A stretch of 64,000 nt of DNA. Source: Baylisascaris procyonis (Eukaryota; Nematoda; Chromadorea; Rhabditida; Ascarididae). The position numbers and the translations under genes were made by a program. Under the pieces are notes generated by a model. That model made no database searches and had not been told where the DNA came from. It worked only from the letters and a program-made list of their open reading frames with translations. Location of the stretch: assembly GCA_037389465.1 (NCBI GenBank), contig JAZARR010000154.1:2418001-2482000 (forward strand), written 5' to 3'. Below are positions 11,846 to 24,870 of the stretch, piece after piece; within the stretch, counting starts at the first letter, position 1, and the number at the start of each line of letters is the position of its first letter.

Positions 11846-14424
11846 TTATTCTTCACTGACTAAGGATGTCATATGAAATATGGCGGCCAATTGACGATAT
11901 TGCCGTTGATTTTCCATATGCTCGTTGATTTGTTCGGTGGATAACGGATGATGCGTGGTCTAAAGTAGGTCCGGAAATTGGTTCAAATCTAGGCCAAAGC
12001 CTAAGATGTACTTAATAGTTAACAGCGAAAACCGCTAGGTGTATTTTACAGAGTGCCGATTTGATTCCATGTTTCTTCGATGAACTTCTTTCTTTGCTCA
12101 TTTTGAAATCTTTTTTTAGCATTGGATGAGAGGGTGCTTATAAGTATTGGTGTTTACGAGCGATAATAATGTGAGTTGTTCTTCTGACCAATCCGAGGTG
12201 CACGATCACGTTAATAAAGCTAGCGCTTGTGAATTTTATCACGTTTTATGTACTCGTATTGACATTTGAACGTGTGAAAGATTCTTCCTAAAATCTTCTG
12301 AAGTGTTTAGAGATGTTATTCCAATCATCTCAAAGTCGGAATCGTCTATCAATCGTAAATTAATTTTCCCATCAAAGTTAGTAAAATCATTGACCATTGT
12401 TGAACGGGATTCGCTTACTTGCCTTTTGTTTAATCTCCTTGAAAGTTTTACATGGGAGGAGGGAGGTGTTTAAAATTAATGTGATCTTTCACATATTCAA
12501 TTGCAATTCTTGCCAGGAAGGCGGTGAAGTCGATCGTAAAGGACGAGAAGCGTTTCCTTTAAACAAGTTCATTTCTGTCAATATTGTTTTCACGAACAGC
12601 TGGGGCAATGTGATCTTTTGTTAGCACTTATGGAGCTTTTGGTCGATAGTTTTAGAAAAACCTAAATTTGTATGAAATAAATAATAAAAATCTGCACCCA
12701 GAAAAAACCATGAATTCATAGGCATAAAAAACAAAAAACATGAAGTTTTTTATGTTCTTCCACGCAGCTATTTACGAAGTCTCCTTACATTAGCAAGCTT
12801 TTTTTGCTGATCCAAGTTCCCACAAATGCATTCAAGATTAGTGGATCCACTTAGGGGTTGTAAAGAAGTCATTATAGTTCTATTTGTCATATTTCGTGAG
12901 TAAAGAATTCAATATCTTTAGTGATCGTCAAGATGAAACTATCAAACAGACAAGCAGGCGGACATATGGATATGCATTACATCGCCCTGTTGCACTTTGA
13001 ATATGCAACAGAAAGAAGCACTAGTTTCTGGTGAATATTCATGTCAGCTGCACTACTAGGTGCATCCGTGTGCAAATTGATGCTTATAGCGATGGGTTGC
13101 TTCTGCTTTGTTATTGAACAATAAGATGCAGCGTTTGCCGCTGACCTTGGTTCAATATGACAGCTGCTCTGCACCAGTAATGTACCATCCGGTGCAACGT
13201 TAACACTCTCGGACATCTAGTTCACACTTCAGTATACTTAAACTGTTCCACGTTTTTTGGTTACGACCTCTCAAAAAAAGTTTAGAAAAACACTTCTACA
13301 TTGATGAGTGGCAGCTTTTTTTTTCAAGCGTCCATGATTCATGCCATGCACACATTCCCTTGAAATAGTCTCGGACATTTCAATATTTGGCAGAATTAGC
13401 GAATGACCTTTATGGAGATAGCTAGATAAGAGATGGAAGTGTGTAACTTGCTAAGCAGTACAGGTAAAGCAGCTCAGAGCTACGCAATACGAATGCAAAA
13501 GTTTTCGCGCTTACAACAATTTTGCACTTTTCCTGACGTTACTAGTGACGATAATTGGTGTAATAAAATTAAATTTTTATGTTGCTCGCTTATATATTTG
13601 TAGTAGGATCGTATTCTCTAAAATTTTATTTGTGGTCTATTTTCTTAGATAACTAGTTGTATTCCAATTTTCTTGTCGTTGTTTTGATTTGCCTCATTTC
13701 TGTCGATTATCCTCGCACTAATCCATTCAAAAATATGGATACAGTAGTAGCAGAGTGAACAGATTACACTCACTATGCACTGTATTTCACAAATCAATTC
13801 TTGAAATGAAGCTACTAAAATATAGAATATTTCCAATGCTTATAGCCATTCGTTCGATAGCTAGCAATGCGGATCTCATTTCTTATAATGAATGATCAGG
13901 AAGATGAAACCCATATGCATCACCACTATTGTCATATTGCCACGACTATTCGATCAGTACAGTTTTCAGCTGTTGCCTAGCTGTACAAGTAATCATGCGC
14001 TTTTAAACTGCAATTAAAAAATATTTATATAGGAATATGCAGAACCTATGATTTTTTTCGGACAAAAGTAAATATGGTGCTTGAATGCCTAATTGCCCGA
14101 ATATTTTGCCAAAATATGTTTAATTATGCCTAAAATTTGATGTCTAAATAAAACAATTTGCTCAGTTGTTGAAAAAATAATACTTCAAAATATCGTTCTG
14201 TCATAATTTGTCAAACAAATTGGCCAAGAGATTGTCTAGCACGAGTCCGACAATGGTGGCAGAAATGTGATGGGTTTTTCACGCCGTGACTAGTCAGCAC
14301 CCTCTTGTGAGACAAGTGAGTGCCGGATTATTGGAAGCTGATGTGATGTGTACGGTGGTGATCGGAAGGTGTAAGATGCTCTGAGGAGATGTGCTGCATC
14401 CTCTCGATCAACGTGCTCACATAC
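11846..14424 (-). other. Cluster of possible exons, strand uncertain
   Basis: Three minus-strand stretches are open, flanked by usable splice sites and mutually in phase 0. They are 14424-14217 (needs a one-base shift in a GGG run at 14300-14302), 13216-13022 (starts ATG after CTAG) and 11959-11846 (acceptor CTTTAG, residues EQINEHMENQRQYRQ, stop TAA inside AATAAA). Joined, they would encode a hydrophilic protein with no recognised domain. Shorter plus-strand frames over the same places also look partly coding, for example MSYEIWRPIDDIAVDF at about 11866. At least one gene or its remnant probably lies here. I cannot fix the strand. Confidence 0.3.
12490..12980. other. Intergenic or intronic, possible small exon
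   Basis: A plus-strand stretch at about 12517-12568 is open between acceptor CTTGCCAG and donor AACAA|GTTC (EGGEVDRKGREAFPLNK), but the opposite strand is open too. The rest is AT-rich with nothing recognisable. Confidence 0.2.
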
Positions 14425-14429
14425 CTGCC

Positions 14430-16200
14430 TACCTCAATTTTTATTGTCTTGTCCTTTTTGTTGCTTTATTCGCGTTGAAAACGGTTTATACGCTGTTTAT
14501 TGCCTAAAAAAAAAAAATAAAATAGTCTACTCAGCTGTTATCATCGAAATAACTTTGCTCCACACCAATCTTACAATCCATTCAGTGGCAAACTGTAAGA
14601 CTCTTATAATCTCTTATAATTCCTATGCACAAAATTTTCAATTAATTTTATTCATCTCAGAATTTGTTTATGCAAATTTCACGCTTAGTAGTTTTCTCTA
14701 TTTGCAGTTTATTATAGATTCATTTTTTAATGCGATTCTTGCTAATTTCTACGCGTAAAGTGGCGATTTTTGAGATGGGAACATTATACGACATGTTATC
14801 CGCTTCAGAAACACATAGCTAAATTTTCTCACCTTATTTTGAAGCAGTGCTTTTTTGAAACGGGCAAGGAAGGAGAAGGGCGGAGGATCGCCACATTAGA
14901 GTTTTAAATCTTCCTGTCTTGACAGTAAAATTCTTGAGGAAGATGTGTGCTGAAACGGATGTTTATAAGACAGCTTGGAAAGCTCATGTGAAAGTAATCG
15001 TCTTCAAAAAACGACATATGGTAGAGAAGCGTTGAGTATCTCATACCAAAGGGTTCCCTCCAACTTCTCATGAGGAGGGAAGGAGAGGAGGAGGTGAGGA
15101 GATGGGAGGAAGCATTGACTCAAAGGATCTACTCCATCATTATTTCATTCCCTTATTGGTTCTTCCGCACTTCAATTTGGTTCTTATTCATTCGGAAATT
15201 GGGCAACGAGGAAGGAATGAAGGTTCCTCGCAAAAAAAGGAACGTTTTCTGTTACCTTTTACATATAAACTGTTCATTGCTATGGTGCAAAAAGTTGAAG
15301 TTGGTTATTTCCAAAGAGAATTCGACCGCTCCGTTGATCTTGCGGTATTGTCTTTTCACTTACAATGGAACTGAATTTTCATAATTGCTAATGTTAGCTG
15401 ACTGATCTATTGCCGGATATGCAGCATCTATGAAGAGATATATTAAAGATTGTTTTGAGAGCACATTTGATTGTTTTGTATTCTCCATATTGCTTTATAT
15501 TGCCCTAGGAACCATTTGATTGAGAGGTGAACGATTTGAAAGATTGAGAGCACATAGAGGAATTCTCTATATTGCCCGAGGAAATGGGACCGAAATTCGA
15601 CTCTCCAAATTCCATTAAACAGCAGAGGAAGGAATACAAATTTTTTATTGCATTTATGATATAGTTTTTAATTCGATGAAAAAAGAAATACATTCATATC
15701 CTTTCGGCTATACTACAAGCATCAATGCAACCAAGTAGGCATTTAATATTCCCTTCGTTCTGAGCTTGCATCACAAACTAATATCGATTCGATTCTTATT
15801 TTAACTAAAATTTGTAATAAGTAATCAATGAGCTTGAGAAAGTGGTCAATACTGGGAGATTAAGTTGTTTAGCACGTAGGCTAAACGATTTTTTCCGCCA
15901 TGTGACGCTATCATTGACCACAAAAATATCAACGCTGCAAATATAATCGTGCCTTAAAACGTGGATTAATTGCTGGTGGTTCATTTCATTCCGTTGCACA
16001 TCAATGTTATTTTACTGTCGGTCACTGCTTGAGCTCTCTTACTTCTCATTTACTCTTCTGCTTTTATTGCTTCAAACCAGTCGTTATAACATCTCCACTT
16101 GTATGGCATGTACTAACTTTTTCAACAGATAGCGTTTTATTTTTATGGTCAATAAGGGGGGTCGCTGTCTAATTTCTTTCACAATTTTCATTCTCTATCG
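14430..16200. other. No gene resolved
   Basis: Contains purine-rich sequence at 15070-15120 (GGAGG-rich) and overlapping frames at 15070-15384 with no motif. Nothing is assigned. Confidence 0.3.
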
Positions 16201-16209
16201 ATGACAAGT

Positions 16210-17610
16210 ATATTCTAGTGTTCGGGGTTCACCGCCATCCCACCGCGGGGCTCCCACGGTAGGCCCCTAGCAGGGGCCTCCGCGATCGAAAAATCTCCCC
16301 GTTTACCGCGGTGGGCTTGTTGTAACCAATCCCCGCCTGCAGGAGCCTTGATGGGTTTCGTCACATCAGTGACGGATGTTAGAACCGCGAATTCTGAGGT
16401 CGCAAGCTGAAAAAAATTCTGCATTAAGACACAGAATCCATTAAGAGCTGAAAGCTAGCGTTCGTCTGCAAATATTTCACCGGATTTTTTCTGCCTTTGT
16501 TCTCTTCTACCACGAAGAACTCCCACACTGCTTCTGTCCTTCCTCATCAATCCAGATTCCCTCGAACCACTGAACACTGTTGTCGGCCCTAGGGATGCCG
16601 AGGGGGAGCGAGCGATGGCTTCGGCAGTGATGACTGTTCACGTTCACCTCAGTTACTTGGGCATTCCATCTCTCTGTAATATGGCCTACTTAAACAGCAG
16701 ATCCGCATCCAGCTGAATCGAAAGGCATAAGCAACACAGAGGGTAAAATCAGATTGTCGATCAGGAAACGCACATATTACAGAAGGAACGGAGAGTACAA
16801 TGAATTGCATGCGATATGTCAAGCTGGCATCTTAGAGAGCTCGATATTCCTTGTGCGTACTCGGTTTCATTACTATTCTCAACATTTCATGGCAGAGATT
16901 AAACAAACTCATTTCTATATAAAGACGGTTATTGGCACCTGCTCATACCATCACCATCATTCGCGGACCAAAATTTCCAAATGGAATATGCGATCATTAA
17001 AAAGGAATACTAAAATACGAACAACGAATGACATGCAGAAAACTAAAGCACACTGATCCTGTCAACTTCACTACGTAGCGCATATATGTCAAAAAAGTAC
17101 ACTGCTCTTCATCTCATTTCTCATCACTTTTGCAACAGGCAAGTGGTTTTCACTGCACTTCCTTAACATTATCACAGACCCTCCCACTGGCCACAAAGCT
17201 AATACCATTTCCTTTTGAATAGTTTCTAAAACTTTGCTATCACATGCATTTAACAAAGCGTGCAACATGCACGTTGGGCTTCGGCCGCGATTTCTATATC
17301 AAACTAGTTGCCAAAGACACGCCAAGACTACAACTTTTCGAAAATTATACCTGTTGCAGTTTCCAATGAAAAACGTCACAACACAACAGCATGAACGACG
17401 TGAAAAGTCTCATAACAAAGCCTGGAGTTTTCCAACCTTCCTCCCCCAAGGAGGCCCTCGCGGAAGGCCACCGTTCTCTGGAGCTGCTCTGCCTCCCGCA
17501 AGGGATTCTAAGACCTCAAATCCCCTCGAGCGAGAGCGAAGAGCTCCCGGGCTTCACGAAGGGCGTGATTCATCATTTCATATAGGGTGCGAGGGGCTGT
17601 TAGACGCGTC
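16210..17610. other. GC-rich island with strong hairpins
   Basis: Two patches (16225-16400 and 17400-17610) are far more GC-rich than the surroundings. The first contains a perfect 10-base inverted repeat, CCCACCGCGG at 16239-16248 and CCGCGGTGGG at 16306-16315. This encloses AGGCCCC/GGGGCCT (16261-16279). A separate CGTCAC-ATCA-GTGACG stem-loop lies at 16359-16374. The minus-strand frame over 16215-16424 and the plus-strand frame over 17234-17632 match no family I know. Candidates are a structured RNA gene, the 5' region of a retroelement read on the minus strand, or foreign sequence. Confidence 0.5.
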
Positions 17611-17639
17611 TCTGTTGATCAGTAAAAATTAGTTGTTTG

Positions 17640-19660
17640 ATCTTAAAGCAAGCGTTGCGTTCAGTGTTCTATGCGAAATAATTTGTCTTTGTTGTTCGCA
17701 TCAACATCGAAACAAAGTAAGCAACAAAATCGCTCACTGCTTTCTTCAGTATTCCACCAACACGGCTGCAATATTTTTTTCTTTGTGTTTACATTGTTCA
17801 GCAATGATTCGTTCAATCATTAAGACAGTATGTATTGAAATGTTTCCCTTCATAATCAATTTACACTTGGTGCACGTAATACGAATTTGTTGCTAATTCT
17901 ATCTCTAATGGCAGAAAATGAAAAATATTTTGGTGCTCATTTGTCCTCAGTTTGGCAGCCTCCTAAAAAAGAATTACAAAATTTGATGAGCATAATGTAG
18001 ACTATGGGATGATTTCATATACCATAATTGATCTATCAATTTGGAATGGTGTTATAGAAATTCAAAGGTGCTGAAAGTCTGAACGAATTTTACACCAGCA
18101 GGATTCTCGTCGTATGCCAATCATCTCATAGAAAAACATATCTTTTCAGTAGATCTTTACAGACTGTTTGATTTAGTTGAAATATGAAACCGTTATTTCT
18201 TATATTTCAGTTTTTTTGCTGCTAATTTGTAGAAGTGGTTAGTTAGGTGAGACGGATTGAAAATGGATATATTTTAGACTCTTTGGCGCGCTTGTCCATT
18301 TATTCAAATGGTGAATGCTGGATTGAGGGAAATCTAGGCGAAGTAGAAATGTATTGCTAAAGTTGACATATTTATTCTTTCATTGGTATTTTCCAGGTTT
18401 GCTAAAATGGTGAATGATTCAAGATTTGGATCGCTTAAAGAAATAGTCCAATTTCTATCAACTAATATTTAGAGAAGCCGATCTCCCCATGTTACATTTT
18501 GAGAGCAGTGCTAGTAATAACTGAAATGAATAGTCCTACTATAAGTTGCTTATCTGAAAGATACAACCAATGAATGTTTTGCTTTATCGCTTTTTAAAAT
18601 ATTGGAAGCATAGAGAACTTTTGGAAGTATTCGATATTGAATGTTTGAAGAGAGGGCGAAGAAGAAAAAGAGGGAAAGAAAGAAAGGAACAATCATCTCA
18701 TCTCCTCGTAATCATTCTTCATACTGACATTTGAACTTTTTAATGTCTGTAAGCGATTAGCGAGAAAGAAAAAACGTATTTTTCTCGTAGCCGCTCTCTT
18801 TCAGATACTTTGATCAGTAATGTGTAGGCCTCAAAAAATGCATAATATATGGAATTTGGCCTAGTTGCCGCTTGCAACTATCCAGCTATGAGACGATTTC
18901 TAGTTCGGATTTCACTTAGGCTATGTAATTTATTAATTTCACTTAGTTCAAAATTTATTCGACTTGTGTGCTTACAGCAGCATTCCTTCGTTTTTTTTTT
19001 TTTTTTTCAAGAGGGCAGCTAGCGCTATCTTCTGATGAATGATGCACTCGCCAACAGAAACAGCAAGTAATTCCATAAGTTCCACAAATGTGTGGGAAAT
19101 GTGAAAAGCTTTGCCTGCTAAACGGGAACGTCATTCAACTGCATTGTGCATTTATTCTGAAAGTGATAAGAAAAGGCAGACTAAGCATAGCATTTTATTT
19201 ACTTACTAAGTTCAAACTTTAGGCGTCGATGAAAGTTAAGGAAATAGCGAGTAAATGATTTGAGAGGGTTTTTGTGTGAGGCATGACATTGCTCTAAAAC
19301 CAGCATTATTACGCCGTGAAGTCAGTCGCCATACGAATTGTGAATGTGTCCAGCATTAATGCATTAGAAGTTTGTTGCTTCTAACGTAAGAAAGTAGCAT
19401 GTGCTCGAGTTTTTGTCATTTCTATGCTTGTGGGCAAACATTCTAACCGGAAACAATCTAGTTCGGTTTTGCCATTGAATGTCGAAGATCGTCTATCTCT
19501 GTCTGCTCATGATTATGACATTCTTCCTTCTAGCTGATCTGCACCATCTGTCATGAAAAATGGTACACCGTATCGTAAGCAGCCATCTGCTATAGAGCTC
19601 ATACTAAAACTTTCATTGTAGCATCCTCGAATCTATACCCATTATTGATTTCGTTTCATT
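17640..19660. other. No gene resolved
   Basis: AT-rich sequence with a purine-rich block at about 18650-18690 and a poly-T tract near 18990. No exon-like stretch with matching splice sites was found. Confidence 0.3.
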
Positions 19661-19664
19661 TATG

Positions 19665-19949
19665 TTAACCACTGAAAACTTGCTTTAGGTCTAACAACAA
19701 TCTTTCATAGTAGCCTTCTTGTATGGAATTTCCGGTGGTTGAGCAAATAGCTGGATAATGCAAAATCTGTGATGGGGGAAATGGGCTAGCGATACTTGCA
19801 ACTTTCTTTGCACGCAATGGAACAATGGAAATCGTTGATGATGATTTCGGTATCAAGCAATACAATATAGACGGAAGGCAATAATTTTTCGACCACCGAA
19901 AAAAAAACTGACGTAAATTCAACGGTCTACATTTTGAGAGCAATAGCAT
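19665..19949 (-). CDS. Possible exon, unknown protein
   Basis: This 94-codon minus-strand open frame has purine-first, coding-like codons over its second half (residues such as KKVASIASPFPPSQ and NSIQEGYYERLLLDLK). The opposite strand is closed. A donor AGTG|GTTAAC lies just before the stop, but no clear acceptor is visible. No domain is recognised. It could be an isolated exon or chance. Confidence 0.25.
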   Translation of the reverse strand: MLLLSKCRPLNLRQFFFRWSKNYCLPSILYCLIPKSSSTISIVPLRAKKVASIASPFPPSQILHYPAICSTTGNSIQEGYYERLLLDLKQVFSG

Positions 19950-20194
19950 AATTTTACATTACAAGCGGTTCAAACAATGAGGTTTCTAAGCACAGTAAAA
20001 ACATTGTAGAATCTTTTGCAAGAGCACATTTCAAGAAGCTTAAATGCGAAGTCCTCTGGAAAGTGCAAAGTTACGAGCACTCCTAAGTTACATGATGACA
20101 ATTTATATCAGCTAGTTGTTTCAATTCTTTTCTTTGTTAGTTTGCAATGGGTAAGGTTTTAGCCTGAAGAAGCACAGATCTGCGAAAACTGCTG

Positions 20195-20226
20195 CCCTAA
20201 GGATCAACCTTAGCAGCAATAGCCCG
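20195..20226. other. Short inverted repeat
   Basis: TGCTGCCCTAAGG and CCTTAGCAGCA face each other around a 5-base loop, with two unpaired cytosines on one arm. It is too short for a typical pre-miRNA hairpin. Confidence 0.35.
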
Positions 20227-20329
20227 ATCCATCCATCTCCTGCGCAAACGCTTTTCAACATATAGATTCCGGATCTGAAAAAAAAACGGCTGAAATTGCC
20301 TCGCGGACTTTCCCGAATGTGCAGTAGCA

Positions 20330-20440
20330 ACGTATTGTGGCGAGGTCGTGTCTTTGTATGCTTATTTGTATGTGTCTATCTGTCTGGATGGCAGTTCCGA
20401 CTCGACAACCATTGAAGCTAAAGATACGAAATATAATGGC
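20330..20440 (-). repeat. Dispersed repeat, copy C
   Basis: Read on the minus strand this gives TATCTTTAGCTTCAATGGTTGTCGAG followed by AACTGCCATCCAGACAGATAGACACA (shown here in two parts of one run). It lines up with copies at 3782-3892 and 37001-37170. It is the reverse-oriented member of the family. Confidence 0.5.
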
Positions 20441-20449
20441 TATAATGTA

Positions 20450-23420
20450 CAATACAACCTAGAATAATGCCTATGCTAGCTTTCACGATAATCTATCAAT
20501 TTCGAAGAAAATTATGAACATTTTAAAGAGTGTAAGAAAATTTGCACACATTTTACATTGGGTGGGGCAGGAAAGGGTGAATTTTTTGTGAAAGATTTTT
20601 GCGGGCAATTTGAATAACTAGTGAGGCACTATTTCACTTTGTGATTATTTTTGACAAATTATCCTCTGGTTATGTGCTTAATGGAAACGCAAAACGCATA
20701 TCGTGCCAGCTCTTTTGGTTTGCTTTCCCAGTTTTTTTTTTTGACCAGATTGGTTCAAAATTAAAGCCGATCACTCTCAACCTTAAGGCCTCAATCAAGA
20801 GATAATGGTTCATGAATCAGGTTGAGTGCTGATGGAAGTTACTTAATGGTGAACATCAAAGTCACCAAATTTCATGGCTGCGGCTACAGGAGTGCCAAGT
20901 AGACCGATATACGCACAGATGTGTTGTTGTCATTATATCCTTCAGAGATGCAAAATTGTAAATGAGTTTGGGCGGTTTAATTAAACCGAATTTATGCAAA
21001 AGCCCTTTTCTTGCATATTTCTGCTAGTGTTGTTCCATTGAACTATGAATATGAATTGCATGCATTGCTTGAAGATGCTAAACATTGAGAAATATGAATA
21101 TTGATTGCTTGATAAAGTATTGCTTGAACAGTATTAACGAAACTGTTTCGTATGGTGAGCAGCATTGCACAAATATCTATATGCAGCATCGACTATGTTG
21201 AATCTCCTTGCTGTTTGTATTTGGTTTGCAGCGAAAAGAAATAGTTAACGAATGGTATCTACCTATTTGCCTCTTATTCTTTGCAGCTTTCATAAATTTG
21301 TTTCCTTATGTATAAATGCAAGCATAACATTTATAATGGAAAAACTTTTCCATTATTTTCAATGTAATACGAAGCTTTCACATGACTTTAATTAGAATCA
21401 CTTTACGTTCTTTATCCTCCTTATGATTTCTCGAAATGTTATCCCCGCTATGCAAAAATCTAAGCAAAAGAAGAAGCATTCATCAAAGATAGCTAAGAAT
21501 TAATAGTGGGAAACCGCTTTATAATATGATTTCTGCTCGAGGCATTATACCATTACATCATTCACCATCGAATGATGTAATTTTCCATTTTGCAATTAGC
21601 AGCCTTGATCAGATCATCGATCATTTCTTATCACTCGTTGTTTGCAAAAAACAAATGCATTCAAACAAGTTGCATTATGCTCTATAATTTTGTCATTTTA
21701 TCAGAGAAAATAGCTTATTAAACAAGGGAAAATGAGTTGTTCTCTTCGAAGAATTTTAAAAGTCATAGGAAAGTTATTTGATAGCAAGGTGTTTGTTGAA
21801 GCTTGCAATGAACGTAACGATATTGCATAGACTCGTTTTTAAAGCTCATTTCAGAAAACTAATGTGTTTATAAGAGAAGAGGAATTAATGGGTTACTTTA
21901 CGTCGATAATGAAGCAATTGATAGGCGCGTCAATTGTTCGAGGGAATTCGCTACTCGTGACGAGAAATATTTAAGAGGTCATAAAATGACTTTTGTTGCT
22001 TCTTACTCCGACTCTCATTGTAAAGCTTTGTGTCTGACGTGAATATCACTAACAGAAGACGCCCACGTCATTTTTGCATTCAAAAAAAAATTCACTTTGC
22101 TTCTTTTGTGTAGTTACTTTATTTTGCTTTGTACTTCCTTTTCCTTGTTTCGATTCATTTCTTTGATTCTTCATCGATCATTTTCGTTGTAGCTCTATTA
22201 TTTGCTGATAAACGCTAAAAAATTTAGCATTGTTTCATCCAGAATTTACAAAGAAGCGAAATGAATTTTTTGGTGAATATGATCATCATACCAACCGCTG
22301 CAGTAACAAGTATTACGAATCCCTTCCATCAATCCCAAATGCGATATATTTGTTCAGTAATTTGAATGGAAAATTTTCAGCAGAAATTTACAAGCATGGA
22401 ATCATAAATGCTCAAAAAATGAACCGATAAACTGTATTTTAGATGCATCTAAAGAACAAATGAGCAAGAGAATTAATTGAAAGATTGTCCAACGTTCTCT
22501 TGGTTGGATAGCGTTTCAATAAATTATACATTTGAGATCAAATAGCAGCTGTTAAGCAACGCTTGAACCTGCAATCTCATTTCTGCATTAGCGAGAAAAG
22601 AATGTCAAATATTAAGTGCTGCTTTTACCGCTTAAACATTGGATATCTTAATCCTTAAATCCGTTGATCGTTAGATGATGTGATTGAGTTGTGTTAGTTC
22701 GTCTACTGTGAAATACACAATCAATTTTCTTCGAGCCTATTCTATAAAAGTTCAACAATTTTCTACCAATTTTCGTATGTCAGTTTAAATGAGCCGATAA
22801 ATTCAACGAGCGGTTTTCATCCGGAGGCTGCTCCACCGATTAATATTCTTTCCGGGTGGATTTGATTTTTAGTGTGGCTCATACCGACTCCGATCTTTCA
22901 TTTTCCTTTGAGCTCTTTGTAGTTTGTTGTTAGGTCATAGGATATTCCTTCTAAGATTATTGGCAACCCTTCTAAATGCTCTAATTCCTAATTGCATGAA
23001 CATAAATTTAATCAAAGATTTTTTCACTCTACAAGTATAAAAAATGATGAAAAGCTCTCGATTACAGCATACTTTTGCAAAGTTTTATTGGAGTTTGATT
23101 AAAAGCTATCAAAATTTGATGCAAATGAGGCGCATTTGACTGCATTTAACTAAACTGAGTCATTGAATCGCAGTTTGTTCGACTGAAGGTGAGAAAAGGA
23201 AAACTTTAAACGCAACGTGAGATAGAGCGTTATTTATGCTGAAATTCGAGTTATATTAGAAATCTCCTATACATATGTAGAGATGAAACACCTCAAAGGC
23301 GAAAAGCGCCTATTCAAACAAATATTGAGAATGAGGTGCCGTAAGGTTTTTGCACTAAAAATGTTTTAAAGTTGATAAGAACTGCTGCCACTATCAAATC
23401 TTAGGGAAATAGAACTATCG
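20450..23420. other. AT-rich stretch, no gene resolved
   Basis: No splice-bounded coding stretch or motif was recognised. Several poly-A/T runs occur. A 66-codon frame at 22230-22430 shows no family features. Confidence 0.3.
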
Positions 23421-23428
23421 TTTCATCA

Positions 23429-23574
23429 TTGTATCAATTTATTCCCTCGGCGAACCTATGTCGAAGAGCTAAAACTTACCCGAATATACCCATTCGAGTA
23501 TCAACCTATGATACTGCAAAAGTGCTGCAATGTGATTATATGGCGTGGCATCAATCATTTGGCCACATAGTTGG
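23429..23574 (+). CDS. Possible exon, unknown protein
   Basis: The plus-strand frame has coding-like codons (SANLCRRAKTYPNIPIRVS and later WHQSFGHIVGP) and ends at a good donor, GGCCCAG|GTGAAG. No clean acceptor was identified. It could equally be a fragment of a degraded mobile element, since LINE remnants follow within 1 kb. No function is proposed. Confidence 0.22.
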
Positions 23575-24379
23575 CCCAGGTGAAGTCTACCAAAATGAAT
23601 CCACAAAAACGTAGAAAGTCTGTAATTCTATTCGATTGAATTGGCATGAAAGAATCTGAGTTTTTTTAGATGTGAGTGAATTGGAGATAATTTCGAAAAG
23701 TTGACTGTTCAATACGATCGTGCAGCTGTTGCACCAACAAAGTCATTAATGTTTGAGTTTGCCTCTTTGAAGCAACCAATAGATTATGGATCGTTATGCG
23801 CTTACCTTGTGCTGTGATCGGTTTCTTCACATCGACTTCTCTTCAGATTCGTTGAACTCATTCGCAGATTTTACGATACTTAAGTTTTATTCATTATGGA
23901 TAAGTGTTAAGCTTTCATTAATTAACTTAGTGAAACTAAAATAGTTTATTATCAGTATGTGTTTCACGAGTAAAATCAATACTAAACATGCAAAACTACT
24001 TCAGAAATTATTCACATGGATTTTGCTTCGAATTCTTCATAACTTTTTTGGAGGGGGACAGTGAAGGAATAAAAGAATTATAGGGAACTTCGGAAACAGA
24101 TTTTATTCGCCATGACCTACGAAGTATGCCCTTCCTAAGGAAACTTGCACCTCTAATTTTCCTAACATATCATGTCGTTAGATGAATTCATCGCTATATG
24201 CAGTAATTTCTGATGAATAATCGATTCTTTCGAAGTGTCACTGAACAGTTTATGAGAGTGAACGTCTTACGGTTGGGATCGTTGTAAGAGCTGAATGCTG
24301 TTTAATTTCCAACATTTCGCCTCAGAAAAATATAAAATTTCCTCATCGCAAACGTGGTGTCCAAAAGCAATGAGGTCGA

Positions 24380-24870
24380 TACTTTTTACCGGACGCAGCG
24401 AATTATTCCGCTCTCTTTCGATTGTCCCACAAGCGCAGCCGAAGATAAGATCATAAATTTGTCCATAAGATCGCTACTCGCCTCCCCATTTCGAGTTTCC
24501 CACAACGTTTTACCTTTTCTTCACTGAAACTCAACTCATGTTCATCACATTATAATCTCTATGCATTTCGATTTCTTGTGCCGTGTGGATGGTACTTTCC
24601 ACTTCCTCTACAGCTTCTCTATCTAGCCTTACTGTCATTTTCACACATCTGCCAAACGCATGAGCTTTGTTCCCTAATATTTCGTCTTGCAAATAGGTTT
24701 TCGTATTTCCTAATTTTTACAGCATTTGCTGAATTGTGACGATCTTTCCATCGAGAACGTCGAAATCATCAGCAAAGCATAATTAAGTCAGATGCTTGCC
24801 ATGAACTTCCAAACTCTTTTTGAGTCCAATTCTCGCATTACCATCTCCAAGCAAGCAGAAAGCTTCGGAA
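24380..24870 (-). mobile_element. Decayed LINE reverse transcriptase fragment (RTE-like)
   Basis: The minus strand at about 24783-24722 encodes CFADDFDVLDGKIVTIQQML followed by a stop. This matches the FADD catalytic box of non-LTR retrotransposon reverse transcriptases and the helix after it. Just upstream, in another frame, MRELDSKRVWKF resembles the stretch that precedes this box in RTE-type elements. The copy is interrupted by stops and frame changes, so it is a dead relic. The clade is tentative. Confidence 0.6.

Noticed and set aside
11950..11995. A-box and B-box-like sequences suggesting a tRNA
   Set aside because: The two boxes are only about 20 bases apart, and no cloverleaf can be drawn.
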